Origin: JBLNBN01 sp050260015
Lineage (GTDB): Bacteria; Bacteroidota; Ignavibacteria; Kapaibacteriales; UBA2268
DNA: 64,000 bases
Direction: 5' to 3'
Assembly: GCA_050260015.1 (NCBI GenBank)
Contig: JBLNBN010000022.1
Location: forward strand, 59,386 to 123,385
The notes under the pieces were generated by a model that did not search any database, was not told where the DNA came from, and saw only the letters and a program-made list of their open reading frames with translations. Below, piece after piece: positions 8,462-17,572 of the stretch. Each line of letters begins with the position of its first letter. Position 1 is the first letter of the stretch. The position numbers were made by a program, and so were the translations under genes.

Positions 8462-9262
8462 ATGGAGCAAAACTTATTAGCGGCGATCCTGCTTACCGCG
8501 TTCGCCGGGCTATCGACGGGCGTCGGCAGCGCGATCGCCTTTTTCTCCAGGAAAACGAATAAGAACTTTTTAGCTGTTGCGCTCGGCTTTTCAGCGGGCG
8601 TAATGATCTTCGTCTCCTTCGTCGAAATTTATTTTAAGGGGCAACGCGCCCTCGTCGAAGTCTACGGCGACGTTCCGGGCAAATGGATGACAATGGCGGC
8701 GTTCTTCGCCGGGATATTTATTATCCTGATCATCGATAAGCTAATACCGAGCTACGAGAACCCCCACGAGCCTGTCCTGATCGAGAACGCGGAGCGGCCG
8801 ACCAACGATATGAAGCTTCATCGAATGGGTTTGTTTACCGCGTTGGCTATAGCTATACATAACTTTCCCGAGGGGCTTGCGACCTTTACCGCGGCCCTGA
8901 CGGACCCCGCGCTCGGCGCTTCAATCGCCGTCGCCATCGCCATACATAACATCCCCGAAGGCATAGCGGTCTCCGTGCCGATCTACTACGCCACGGGCAG
9001 CAGGAAGAAGGCCTTCTGGCTATCCGCCCTCTCCGGGCTCGCGGAGCCTGTCGGGGCCGCCATTGGATACTTCGTCTTTATGAAGTATTTTACTCCCTCC
9101 ACCTACGGGTTTATGTTCGCCGGCGTTGCGGGCATTATGGTGTTTATTTCGCTCGACGAGCTATTGCCCACCGCGCGCGAATACGGCTCGGGTCACAACG
9201 CGATCTATGGCATGATTGCCGGCATGATGGTTATGGCGTTCAGCCTCGGCCTTTTCTTTTAG
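8462..9262 (+). CDS. zupT: ZIP-family divalent metal transporter
   Basis: The 266-residue inner-membrane protein imports zinc and probably other divalent metals. It has about eight hydrophobic segments and the diagnostic paired motifs in helices IV and V: HNFPEGLATF and HNIPEGIAVSVPI, followed by ALSGLAEPVGA. The length agrees with ZupT proteins. It begins one base after the upstream lipoprotein stop with no independent promoter visible, which suggests translational coupling. A strong hairpin terminator follows. The family assignment is firm; the metal preferred cannot be read from sequence. Confidence 0.93.
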   Translation: MEQNLLAAILLTAFAGLSTGVGSAIAFFSRKTNKNFLAVALGFSAGVMIFVSFVEIYFKGQRALVEVYGDVPGKWMTMAAFFAGIFIILIIDKLIPSYENPHEPVLIENAERPTNDMKLHRMGLFTALAIAIHNFPEGLATFTAALTDPALGASIAVAIAIHNIPEGIAVSVPIYYATGSRKKAFWLSALSGLAEPVGAAIGYFVFMKYFTPSTYGFMFAGVAGIMVFISLDELLPTAREYGSGHNAIYGMIAGMMVMAFSLGLFF

Positions 9263-9283
9263 AATTTTCGACTTATAAAAAAT

Positions 9284-9314
9284 AAGAAGCCCCGCCGGAT
9301 AGCGGGGCTTCTTT
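9284..9314. terminator. Bidirectional terminator between zupT and pepD
   Basis: A perfect 12-base stem AAGAAGCCCCGC / GCGGGGCTTCTT surrounds a six-base loop (9296-9301). A-rich and T-rich flanks allow it to end transcripts from both convergent genes. Confidence 0.88.
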
Positions 9315-9336
9315 GCTATAATAACAGATTATAACG

Positions 9337-10806
9337 TTACGCTTTGGGAGCTTCGGGAATGTTCTCAAGAATGCCCAAAAGCAAGCGCCAGATCCTCTGC
9401 GTGCTGGAGATCTGGATCATCTCGTCCGGCGAGTGAACGTCCTTTAAGTTCGGACCGAATGAGAGCATATCCATGCCCGGGTATTTCTCGCCGATAAGGC
9501 CGCACTCGAGACCGGCGTGTATCGCTTCGATCTTGGGCTCATGGCCGTACTGCGATTTGAAGACGCCCTTCGCCATATTGAGTATCGGCGAAGCAACGTT
9601 GGGCTCCCATGCCGGGTAGCCGTCGCCGGAGGTTACTACGGCGCCGCCGAGCTCGAAGGCGAGCTTAACCATTTGGCCCATGTGCATCTTCTCGCTTTCG
9701 ACGGAGCTGCGCTGGCTCGTTAGAACATATACTTCAGCTTCGCGGGTTTCGACGATAGCGAAGTTGGTCGAGGTTTGAACTAAGCCTGCGATATCGGGGC
9801 TCATACGCATAACGCCGTGCGGGCATACGTAGAAGCTCATCAGGAGGCGCTTCTGGAATTCTGCGTCCATAACGCGCGAGACGTTCCCGGCGGCTTCAGC
9901 GGAAATCATTAAATTCGGCTCTTTCGTGCGGTACTCGATTTGAAGCGTTTTATTAAACTCTTCGACGTATTTGTTGAAATCTACCGCGGAGCCTTCAGGA
10001 ACGGTAATAGTGGCGAACGCTTCGCGCGGAATGGCGTTGTGCTTGTTGCCGCTGTTGAAGTCGGAGAGCGAGATATGGAACATTTCGGTCAGGTTCCAGA
10101 GCAACCGGGTCATAACCTTTGCGGCGTTTGCGCGACCGTCGTGGATCTCGATGCCGGAGTGCCCGCCGCGCAATCCTTTAACGGAGAGCTTGAAGGCCTT
10201 CGAGCCGGGATGAGCTTCGCCGGCCTTGTAGGCGTAGCTGGCGGCGGTGTTGAGCCCGCCCGCGCACCCGATGGTGAAGGCGCCGTCCTCTTCGGAGTCG
10301 AGGTTGATCATGATCTTAGCCTGCAGCAGGTCCGTACCGAGCTGTTGCGCGCCGGTTAAGCCGGTTTCCTCGTCGAGCGTGCAGAGCAATTCAATCGGGG
10401 GGTGCTTAACGCCTTCGGCGGTCATAGCGGCCATACCCATAGCGATGCCGATACCGTTGTCGGCGCCGAGCGTCGTTCCGCGGGCCTTTATCCAATCGCC
10501 GTCGATATAGGGTTGGATCGGGTCGTTGTCGAAATCGAATTCGACGTCGCTGTTCTTCTCGGCGACCATGTCGAGGTGGCCCTGTATCGCGACGGGAGTG
10601 CGGTTTTCGTAGCCGTGCGAGGCCGGCTTGCGAACGACGACGTTGCCTAACGCGTCTCTTTGCGATTCAAATCCCTGTTCCTTTGCCCAATTGACCATAA
10701 ATTCAGCGATGCGCTCTTCCTTTTTCGAGGGGCGCGGCACTTGCGTAATCTGCTCAAAATACTCCCAAACGAGAGCCGGTTCGATGCCGGTTAATATCTT
10801 AGCCAT
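9337..10806 (-). CDS. pepD: Aminoacyl-histidine dipeptidase (M20 family)
   Basis: The 489-residue zinc peptidase cleaves dipeptides with an unblocked N terminus, such as those ending in histidine, in the cytoplasm. It opens with FEQITQVPRPSKKEERI, as PepD does. Zinc-site motifs are IQGHLDMV, GADNGIGIA and CTLDEETGLTG, the last carrying the catalytic Glu. The length is that expected for PepD. An AGGTGA ribosome site precedes the ATG. The PqqD-like gene lies 10 bases upstream on the same strand, so the pair is likely one transcript, ending at the terminator near 9300. Confidence 0.93.
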   Translation of the reverse strand: MAKILTGIEPALVWEYFEQITQVPRPSKKEERIAEFMVNWAKEQGFESQRDALGNVVVRKPASHGYENRTPVAIQGHLDMVAEKNSDVEFDFDNDPIQPYIDGDWIKARGTTLGADNGIGIAMGMAAMTAEGVKHPPIELLCTLDEETGLTGAQQLGTDLLQAKIMINLDSEEDGAFTIGCAGGLNTAASYAYKAGEAHPGSKAFKLSVKGLRGGHSGIEIHDGRANAAKVMTRLLWNLTEMFHISLSDFNSGNKHNAIPREAFATITVPEGSAVDFNKYVEEFNKTLQIEYRTKEPNLMISAEAAGNVSRVMDAEFQKRLLMSFYVCPHGVMRMSPDIAGLVQTSTNFAIVETREAEVYVLTSQRSSVESEKMHMGQMVKLAFELGGAVVTSGDGYPAWEPNVASPILNMAKGVFKSQYGHEPKIEAIHAGLECGLIGEKYPGMDMLSFGPNLKDVHSPDEMIQISSTQRIWRLLLGILENIPEAPKA

Positions 10807-10816
10807 TCAATCACCT

Positions 10817-11173
10817 TTATAATTCTTTAAAATTTATAAAACCGTTCTTGTAGAGTTGCGTAAGGAATGCGGTGAGGCGGTCGTAGACGGGCTCGATTTC
10901 CTCGCCGAATCTCGCGCGTAGCGTTGCGGCGATAGCGTCGACGTTGTTTTTACCGTCGATGAGCTCCCACGCCGCGCTGCCGAGCGCGTCCAGGTTGGCT
11001 TTAATGTATTTATTCCGCAGCCGCGGCTGAAGCAGCTTGCCGAAGACCTTGTCGGTAAATCGCGGGACGAGCACGTCAATCAGTCCCTTTTCGTTTAGTT
11101 CGTGCTCATAGAGCCGATTTGGAGTGAGTTCCAGGTAGTTAATATCCTCGCCCTTCTTCTTCTTTGCAAGCAT
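10817..11173 (-). CDS. PqqD-like (RRE-fold) protein
   Basis: The 118-residue protein has a basic start, then about residues 55-118 match the PqqD fold: LDALGSAAWELIDG, a variable helix with ATLRARFG, and a last helix ending LYKNGFINF. PqqD-type domains bind leader peptides of ribosomally made modified peptides, but stand-alone copies are widespread in Bacteroidota and Chlorobiota with no known peptide. It is followed after 10 bases by pepD. No precursor peptide gene is evident nearby. A radical SAM enzyme of the KamA type lies 2 kb upstream on the same strand, but a shared pathway is only a guess. Confidence 0.75.
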   Translation of the reverse strand: MLAKKKKGEDINYLELTPNRLYEHELNEKGLIDVLVPRFTDKVFGKLLQPRLRNKYIKANLDALGSAAWELIDGKNNVDAIAATLRARFGEEIEPVYDRLTAFLTQLYKNGFINFKEL

Positions 11174-11231
11174 AGATTTTTGCCAACTTTTTTAAAACAT
11201 TAGAAAATGCAATTTATTAAAATTTTATAAC

Positions 11232-12683
11232 TTAACCTAATAATTCTTTTCTGCTTACGCCGATTGGCGAAACTCCGCCCGAGGGCCTGAGCATGTAAGT
11301 TAAGTAGCAAAATGCGTCGACCTGGTCGTCGTGGGCTCCGTTCGGAAATGAAAGCAGCTCGCTTTCGAACGTATCGAGCCAATCGGCCTCCTTCAACAGG
11401 TAAACCGTACCGGCTTCCACCCGGGCGGCCATATCGAGCGAGCGGGCGAACTTGTCGCCTTTCGGCCTTAAATCCTTTACGGGTAGCCCGGCCCGGCGCG
11501 CGCTCTGTACGAGCGACAGCTGGTATTGTGAGCTTTCTACGCCAATCGCCGACGGCGCCCAATCGTCAAATATTTTCTTTAAAAACTCGAGATGGTCGGC
11601 AGCCTCGAGTTGGAGCCGAATCATCTTAAGCAGCGCAATTTCCCCTTTCGGGGCGATCGCGGCCACGGCGCAAGCTGTGTAATCGTTTCGCTCGCCAATT
11701 TTTACCGCCAGGTCCACAGCGGCGATTATTTTGCATTCGCCGAGCGAAACGGGGGCGAACCCTCCGGCAGTATCCAAGAGGCAGCCCGGCGAGAGCAGTC
11801 GTATGACGCTCCCTTCCGACTCGAAGTACCGCAGGTCCTTCCTTCGGAACGCGGCGCCCGAGCGCGGCTGCGGCGACTGCTGGTACATAGCCTCGAACCA
11901 ATACGAGCCGAGCTCCGCCCGGAATTCGCCAAGCTTATCCTCGTCGAACCGCTCCGGCCAAAGCGCCCGGCCTTCTTCGCGGCCCAGCGGATCGTTCTTT
12001 GAGGCGAAGGCGGGCAACGAAAGCGCCTTCCACTTATCGCCCCTTTTAGCGAGCTCGCCGGCGAGGTCGTCCTCGCTCCAGCGCGTCATAACGAGTATGG
12101 CCGCTCCGTTCGGTTCGAGCCTGGTGTAGGCGGTGCTGCGGAACCAATCGAGCAGCCCGCGCATAAAGTCGGGTTTATGCAGCCGTAAATTATTCTTTAT
12201 CGGGTCGTCGATTATCAGCAAGTCGGCCCCGCGCCCTGTAATGGAGCCACCGGCCCCGACGGCGAACATTCCTCCGCCGTAATCCTTAAGCGCGAATTCC
12301 CCGGCGCGGCGCGAGCCGCGTTTCAATTCGAGCGAGAGGCGCTCCCCGCTCTCTTCTATTATATCGCGAACCGAGCGTGAAAAGTTGCGCGCAAATTCCG
12401 CGGCATAAGAAATTAATATAATTCTCCGCTCGGGGAAGAGCGTCAGGTACCAAACGGGGAAGTACTTGGAAATAAATTCTGATTTGCCGTGCCTTGGCGG
12501 TATACTAATTATTTGAAAGCGTTCGGCCCCGGCGGCGAGCTCCGCAAGGCGAATCCCGAGAAACTGTAAATGCTTCGCAGGGCGCCACCTGCCCCCGCTT
12601 AGCTCCTTCGCTAATGCGGCAGGCTGCGCAAACTCGCTCTCCCTGCCTGCGAGGAATATCCCTTTTTTGCTATAAGTTTTCAT
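11232..12683 (-). CDS. Phage-type terminase large subunit, isolated
   Basis: The 483-residue protein is a complete terminase large subunit, the motor and nuclease that packages phage DNA. The ATPase domain shows Walker A PPRHGKSE (about 62-69), Walker B LLIIDD (155-160) and the coupling motif VMTRWSEDD (about 198-206). The RNase H-like nuclease domain shows acidic positions in AAVDLA (Asp324), GVESSQ (Glu383) and HDDQVDA (451-457). No portal, capsid, small terminase or integrase gene is visible on either side. The frame is intact and its GC content looks like that of its neighbours, so it is either a long-resident remnant or a domesticated gene. Confidence 0.9.
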   Translation of the reverse strand: MKTYSKKGIFLAGRESEFAQPAALAKELSGGRWRPAKHLQFLGIRLAELAAGAERFQIISIPPRHGKSEFISKYFPVWYLTLFPERRIILISYAAEFARNFSRSVRDIIEESGERLSLELKRGSRRAGEFALKDYGGGMFAVGAGGSITGRGADLLIIDDPIKNNLRLHKPDFMRGLLDWFRSTAYTRLEPNGAAILVMTRWSEDDLAGELAKRGDKWKALSLPAFASKNDPLGREEGRALWPERFDEDKLGEFRAELGSYWFEAMYQQSPQPRSGAAFRRKDLRYFESEGSVIRLLSPGCLLDTAGGFAPVSLGECKIIAAVDLAVKIGERNDYTACAVAAIAPKGEIALLKMIRLQLEAADHLEFLKKIFDDWAPSAIGVESSQYQLSLVQSARRAGLPVKDLRPKGDKFARSLDMAARVEAGTVYLLKEADWLDTFESELLSFPNGAHDDQVDAFCYLTYMLRPSGGVSPIGVSRKELLG

Positions 12684-12763
12684 TTCCGCCTTTTTTACGG
12701 AAAATTACAGCGGACTGCGGGACATCCCAAATAAATATTTAATAGGATTGATCCTGCGCTTAT

Positions 12764-13072
12764 CTATTTCTCGGTTTGCCGAGAGGCGCGGTTGCGGATA
12801 GTATCCATCATGCGAATAAAATCGTCCTTGTCCTGCGCGAATTTTATAAATTCTTCGCGGAAACTCTGCTCGGTGAAGCCGTTCTTCTGAAGAATTTTTT
12901 GAACCTCTTCTTCGGCGCGAAGGGAATCCGAGTGTAATTCGCGGGCGATTAAAACTTCCTGGTATATTCTCATAAAGCGTTCACGGTCGCGATTTGCGTC
13001 CGCGCACGCAACGACTATGACGACTCCGATTGCCAGGGCAGCCGTCAACAAAACTTTTTTGCTTATTCTCAT
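12764..13072 (-). CDS. Small lipoprotein, DUF4296-like
   Basis: The 102-residue protein starts at the ATG at 13072, preceded by GGAAAA; a longer frame to 13210 exists but would run into the next gene and hide the signal peptide. The start MRISKKVLL leads to a hydrophobic stretch ending VVACA, a plausible lipobox. The mature part is helical and charged, with ERFMRIYQEVLIARE and a second helix KNGFTEQSFREEF. The pattern resembles DUF4296-type lipoproteins of Bacteroidota, whose function is unknown. It lies between the KamA-like gene and the terminase gene on the same strand. Confidence 0.7.
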   Translation of the reverse strand: MRISKKVLLTAALAIGVVIVVACADANRDRERFMRIYQEVLIARELHSDSLRAEEEVQKILQKNGFTEQSFREEFIKFAQDKDDFIRMMDTIRNRASRQTEK

Positions 13073-13137
13073 CGTTTTCCTTTTACTTTCGCAAAAAGCA
13101 AATTTAATTATTCTGCGGCAACGAGGCAAGCTTTTTT

Positions 13138-14454
13138 TCATATAACCTGCATGGAGCCTTTTTGCCAGAAGAACTTCTCGCCTTCGGCAGGACGAAGTTC
13201 CGAGATCCACACAGCTTTCGGGTCATATTTTGCGAAAAACGGTATATTGACCATTTCCGGGTCGCGCGCCTGCGTAAAATGCATAGCCATGCGCTTTTCA
13301 CCCGCTATTTCGGCGACGCCGTCAAAAATAATCTTACCCGGAGCGGCGGACATAGTCGGTCCGCGCGCCGTTCTGCATAATCCGCTTACTGACGATTGAG
13401 CTTCCTTGAATATTTCCCAGGCCCGCTCGAGCGGCACGGAAAAGTAGTGGTTGGGGCCCGTATCGCGCGCGACAAAGAAGTAATAGGGTACCATTCCAAG
13501 AATAATTTCGCTGCGCCATTTTTCCGCCCAGAGGTCCGCGCTGTCGTTTATGCCGCGGAGCACGGGCGACTGCGTTCGTATTTGGGCGCCGGAGCTCAAT
13601 ATTCTCTTAACGGCGGCGTGCGCGGCCGGCGAGGACAGCTCGCAGTGGTGATTGACGTGCGCCATTATAGAAAGGTGCAGCCCCCTCTTACCGATGGATT
13701 CGAAATAGCGGAGGTAATGGTCCGTGTCGGGATCGGAAAGAAATTTATATGGCCAGTAAGTAAGCGCCTTGGTGCCGATACGTATAGTTTTTATGCACGT
13801 CCTGGCAATATTGTTGAGTATTGGATCGAGGAATTCGGAGAACCGTTTAAAGTTCATTATCAAAGGATCCCCGCCGGTGATCAGTAAATCGACTATTTCC
13901 TTATGCTCGATTAAATATTCGAGTATAAGAGAGGAGTCCTTTGCGGAGAACTTTTTCTCCGGCATAGAGGTAAATTGGGGCCACCGGAAACAGAAGCTGC
14001 AAAAGGCGTGGCAACTCTGCCCATGAGCGGGAAAGGCGAGGGCAGTTTCACGGTATTTGTGCTGAATTCCCTCGAGAGGCGCGCCCCGGAAACGCGGCAC
14101 GTTGAGCTCTATTTGAGATGCCGGATGGGGATTTAATTTAAGTCGTATTTCGTGGACTAAATTCTCCGCCGCCGCGCTCATGCCTGCGGCGCGCAACTTC
14201 GAAAGCTCCGTAAAATCGCCGACGGAAAGCATATCCCTGCGTGGAAAGGTCATGGCGTAGATCGGGTCCTCGGCGTAATTTGCCCAATCGATGAGGTGCT
14301 CGGCGACGTAGTTGTTTACTTTAAAAGGCAACACTTGCGAGACGATCTCTATCGCTCGCTTCTCGTGCTCGTCGACGTTCACCATTTGCGGCATAAGCCG
14401 GAAATTTCCCGCGTTGTAGGCGCGGTACTTTACCGGGGGATAAACTGGCTTCAT
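13138..14454 (-). CDS. KamA-family radical SAM protein
   Basis: The 438-residue protein belongs to the lysine 2,3-aminomutase family. It carries the [4Fe-4S] motif as Cys148, Cys152 and Cys155 (SCHAFCSFCFR), then TGGDPLI, and a candidate PLP lysine in the APGK segment of the C-terminal third. Known relatives shift the amino group of lysine or glutamate using S-adenosylmethionine and pyridoxal phosphate. This subfamily, common in Bacteroidota and Chlorobiota, lacks the PGGGGK motif of clostridial KamA, so the substrate is open. Start chosen at the ATG 14454. Reads toward a lipoprotein and terminase gene, with which a functional tie is unlikely. Confidence 0.85.
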   Translation of the reverse strand: MKPVYPPVKYRAYNAGNFRLMPQMVNVDEHEKRAIEIVSQVLPFKVNNYVAEHLIDWANYAEDPIYAMTFPRRDMLSVGDFTELSKLRAAGMSAAAENLVHEIRLKLNPHPASQIELNVPRFRGAPLEGIQHKYRETALAFPAHGQSCHAFCSFCFRWPQFTSMPEKKFSAKDSSLILEYLIEHKEIVDLLITGGDPLIMNFKRFSEFLDPILNNIARTCIKTIRIGTKALTYWPYKFLSDPDTDHYLRYFESIGKRGLHLSIMAHVNHHCELSSPAAHAAVKRILSSGAQIRTQSPVLRGINDSADLWAEKWRSEIILGMVPYYFFVARDTGPNHYFSVPLERAWEIFKEAQSSVSGLCRTARGPTMSAAPGKIIFDGVAEIAGEKRMAMHFTQARDPEMVNIPFFAKYDPKAVWISELRPAEGEKFFWQKGSMQVI

Positions 14455-14652
14455 GCTTACTCCGTCGATTAAATTTCTACAATTCCGCCTCCGTTATTCC
14501 GCGCGTAAGGAGCTGCGTAGAGCCCCGCGCGAAAGAAAGAAGTTAAACATACTTATAATATAATATACATTTTATTTATTTAATTCGCAAATTTTCTTTT
14601 CGTTCCGCTCCCCATCTTATTTTACAATGATTTTATTAAAGATTTTTTTAGT

Positions 14653-14660
14653 TATATTTG
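14653..14660 (+). promoter_or_regulatory. Bacteroidota-type -7 box before the GH20-like gene
   Basis: TATATTTG matches the TAnnTTTG -7 element of Bacteroidota housekeeping promoters and lies 43 bases before the chosen start at 14704. No convincing -33 TTTG is present. Confidence 0.35.
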
Positions 14661-14703
14661 AATGAATAGTGCAATGAGCGATAACATAAAATATAGAGGT
14701 TAT

Positions 14704-17409
14704 ATGAGAAATTCACTTACTTTGTTAATTGCGATTTTTGCGGCATTCTCCGGCTTAAGTGCGCAAACTGAGTTTCATGAACTTACGCCTAAGCCTACGG
14801 TCGCATACGGTCGCGACTACGTGAGCGCGATATTCACGCTCTCAAGCCAGCTCCAGAAGATATTTCTTGACTCGAACAACCCGGCCTACGAAGCGGCCTA
14901 CGAGCTAAACGCGCTTTTGCGCGCGGGCGGTTTCGACACTTTGGCCATTAGGCTAGCTTACCCGACGGACTCCTCGGGAATTATCCTCGGCGTCAAGTCG
15001 GACTATCTAATTGGAGTAATTAACGCGGCGCCCGACCAGCGGTTCGCCCCGGAAAATTTATCGGACCCGGAATCATACGCGATAGACGTCACGCCGAAAA
15101 GAGTCGTCGTTGCCGGGGGCGGTACGAGAGGTTTGCATTACGGCATGCAAACGCTTAAAAAGCTGCTTTTGCCGGGCGACGCCGTCGCTTCTCTCCGAGC
15201 GTGCCGCGTGGTCGATATGCCGGACTTCCCGATCCGCTGGCTCTACTATCCGCATAATCATTTGCCCGACGCAAACTCCGCTAAAGCCCGCGACGTTTGG
15301 AAGCAGGCGGCAGATTATCGTTTTAACGGCGTGCTGATCGGCGACTATAAATTCGACTTCATAACGGATATGCCGCAAAAGTTCTATGATTCGGTCTCTT
15401 CGCTCGCCGACTACGCCCGCTCGCAATACTTAGACTATGTGCTCGCCACTATGAACTTCGGCTACTCCAACGGCTTACTATACTTTAATCCCAATTTCGC
15501 GGCGGGCATGCCCGTCAGAACCCAGAAATTTGTCGTCAAGGACGATATCGCCCGCCCGGCTGGCGAAGGGATTAACCTGCTTCCAAACGGCGGCTTCGAA
15601 AGCTCCGCAGGCGATAATTTCCAAAATTTCGTTTTCATCGACGGGGCCGGCACACAGAGCTTCGCCGATAAGCAAACAAAGCACGGCGGCGCGCAATCTA
15701 TCCGGTTTGAGAACTTCAACGGCGCCAACGCGCGCGTTTGCGCCCGAGCCGTGCTTAAGCCCTTTACCCAGTACCATGTTTCTTCGTACGTAAAGACCGA
15801 GAACGTCTCGCCCCGCCCCGAACTAAAAGTGATAGGCGCCGAGGGCAGGGTCTTAACGCATTACAACTTTAATATCCCCGCTACGACCGACGGCTGGCAA
15901 AGGGTCAATTACACGTTCAATACGCTCGAGGCCGACACGGTAAACATTTACTGGGGCATCTGGGGGGCGGACAAAGGTAAGATATGGTGGGACGACCTGT
16001 CGCTCGAGGAGACCGCGTTCGTTAACATGGTGCGCCGCGACGGTACGCCTCTTGTCGTTTCGCACCCGATACTTAATATTTCATACGTCGAGGGCCAGGA
16101 CTATTATCCGCTGATCGATCAATATTTGGGGAAAGCCAGCCCATGGCTCGGCGACTTCGACGCATGGCACGCGCCGCCGGAATTAAAAATAAAGCCCGGC
16201 TCCGCAATCCACAACGGCGACACCATTATCGTTAGCTATTACCATACTCAATACATCTACGACGGGCAGGTTATGGCCGCCGTGAGCGAACCGAAGCTCT
16301 ACGAGCAGATCGAGAGGCAGCATCGAATCGTCGACAGCCTGACCAAGCCCGACTACTATTTCCTCGGCCACGACGAGATCCGCATGCTCAATTGGGAGGC
16401 GGGGGACGAAGCGGTAGCCGGCGGCGACGCAAGTAAGCTGCTGGCGTACAACGTAAAGAAATGCGTCGAAATATTAAAGAAGTACAATCCCAACGCTAAG
16501 ATCTGGGCTTGGAACGATATGTTCGACATCTACCACAACGCGCGCGACCCGTTCTATTACCTCGTGAACGGCAGCCTAAAAGGCGTCGCGGATTCCCTGC
16601 CGAAGGATATTGGCATAACGAACTGGAACAGCCAGGCGGGCGTCACAGAAAAAAGCTTGAAGTACTTCGCCGACCTCGGATTTAAGCAAATCTCCGCGCC
16701 CTATTACGACCAGGACGAGAACAACATACGGGAGTGGAAGGAAACTACTCAATTCCTTCCGAAGGAAAGCTTCCTCGGGATGCTCTATACGACCTGGATC
16801 GGTAAATACGCCCACGTCCGACACTTCGGCGAGTACGCCTGGGGGCATGCTCCCTACGTATATCATACTCCTCCGGTCGCCGGCGGCACGGTTAATAAAA
16901 AGTTTGCGCTCTCGGCAAAGATACTTGGCGACGATTGGGACGCCGACTGGAAGCTTACAAAAGCCACGCTTTATTTAGCTACGGGACATGGATTGCTTCA
17001 ATCGACCAACGGAAAGCTAAAGGACGGCGAGTATGTCTTTGACTTTGACTTCCAGGATCAGCCGAAGTACATCGAATACTACATAATAGCCCAGGACAAT
17101 AAAGGCTGGACGAAACGGGCGCCCGCCTACGGGACCTACTTAATTGGAACGAAAACTACTTCGGCGAGCGAGACGGACCTTTGCGGTACGCTCGAAATTT
17201 TTCCAAACCCAGTAACGGACCGTATGATTATTCATTCTGCGAACGGCGGCGAGCTCGAGATACTCGACGCCCTGGGTAATCGGTTATTCGTCCAAAGCGC
17301 GGCGCAAGGCGAAACAATCGTCCCCGTAGCGGAACTCCCTGCGGGAGTTTATTTTGCCCGCATATTCGACGGCAAATCCTACCGATTCGGGAAGTTCGTA
17401 AAAAGGTAA
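14704..17409 (+). CDS. Secreted GH20-like glycoside hydrolase with T9SS sorting domain
   Basis: The 901-residue protein starts at the ATG at 14704, which gives a clean signal peptide (RNSLTLLIAIFAAFSGLSAQ) and follows an AGAGG ribosome site. Residues 25-180 resemble the N-terminal domain of GH20 and GH84 enzymes (SYAIDVTPKRVVVAGG, then RGLHYGMQTLKKLL). A TIM-barrel-like region is split by a beta-sandwich carbohydrate-binding-like insert (about 290-440). A candidate catalytic Asp-Glu pair lies in LGHDEIRML (557-558), as in GH20. The C terminus (IFPNPVTDRM to FGKFVKR) is a T9SS type A tail. The substrate is probably an N-acetylhexosamine glycan, but the usual GH20 RGxxxD motif is missing, so the family is tentative. 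Confidence 0.72.
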   Translation: MRNSLTLLIAIFAAFSGLSAQTEFHELTPKPTVAYGRDYVSAIFTLSSQLQKIFLDSNNPAYEAAYELNALLRAGGFDTLAIRLAYPTDSSGIILGVKSDYLIGVINAAPDQRFAPENLSDPESYAIDVTPKRVVVAGGGTRGLHYGMQTLKKLLLPGDAVASLRACRVVDMPDFPIRWLYYPHNHLPDANSAKARDVWKQAADYRFNGVLIGDYKFDFITDMPQKFYDSVSSLADYARSQYLDYVLATMNFGYSNGLLYFNPNFAAGMPVRTQKFVVKDDIARPAGEGINLLPNGGFESSAGDNFQNFVFIDGAGTQSFADKQTKHGGAQSIRFENFNGANARVCARAVLKPFTQYHVSSYVKTENVSPRPELKVIGAEGRVLTHYNFNIPATTDGWQRVNYTFNTLEADTVNIYWGIWGADKGKIWWDDLSLEETAFVNMVRRDGTPLVVSHPILNISYVEGQDYYPLIDQYLGKASPWLGDFDAWHAPPELKIKPGSAIHNGDTIIVSYYHTQYIYDGQVMAAVSEPKLYEQIERQHRIVDSLTKPDYYFLGHDEIRMLNWEAGDEAVAGGDASKLLAYNVKKCVEILKKYNPNAKIWAWNDMFDIYHNARDPFYYLVNGSLKGVADSLPKDIGITNWNSQAGVTEKSLKYFADLGFKQISAPYYDQDENNIREWKETTQFLPKESFLGMLYTTWIGKYAHVRHFGEYAWGHAPYVYHTPPVAGGTVNKKFALSAKILGDDWDADWKLTKATLYLATGHGLLQSTNGKLKDGEYVFDFDFQDQPKYIEYYIIAQDNKGWTKRAPAYGTYLIGTKTTSASETDLCGTLEIFPNPVTDRMIIHSANGGELEILDALGNRLFVQSAAQGETIVPVAELPAGVYFARIFDGKSYRFGKFVKR

Positions 17410-17441
17410 TTCAAAAAGACAGGTATGTATGGATAAATCAA

Positions 17442-17474
17442 AAACCCCTTCGCGATGTAGTCGCGGAGGGGTTT
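17442..17474 (+). terminator. Terminator after the GH20-like gene
   Basis: AAACCCCTTCGCGA pairs with TCGCGGAGGGGTTT across a five-base loop with one G-T wobble, and T-rich sequence follows the right arm. It lies 32 bases after the stop. Confidence 0.82.
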
Positions 17475-17510
17475 CGCCTTCTTAAGGAGTAATTCCATCG
17501 GTCCAGTTCG

Positions 17511-17544
17511 AAAAAAAGCGGAGCGCGCTTTAGCCGCCCCGCTT
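17511..17544 (-). terminator. Terminator of the small orphan gene
   Basis: Arms AAGCGGAGCG and CGCCCCGCTT pair with one mismatch. Read on the minus strand the stem is followed by a run of seven T residues. It lies 29 bases after the stop of the minus-strand gene at 17573-17956. Confidence 0.72.
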
Positions 17545-17572
17545 ACGCCCTTCCCAATGATTACTTGTAGAG

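Noticed and set aside
12764..13210. Longer start at 13210 for the small lipoprotein
   Set aside because: It would overlap the end of the radical SAM gene and place a non-signal stretch ahead of the lipoprotein signal peptide; GGAAAA precedes the ATG at 13072.
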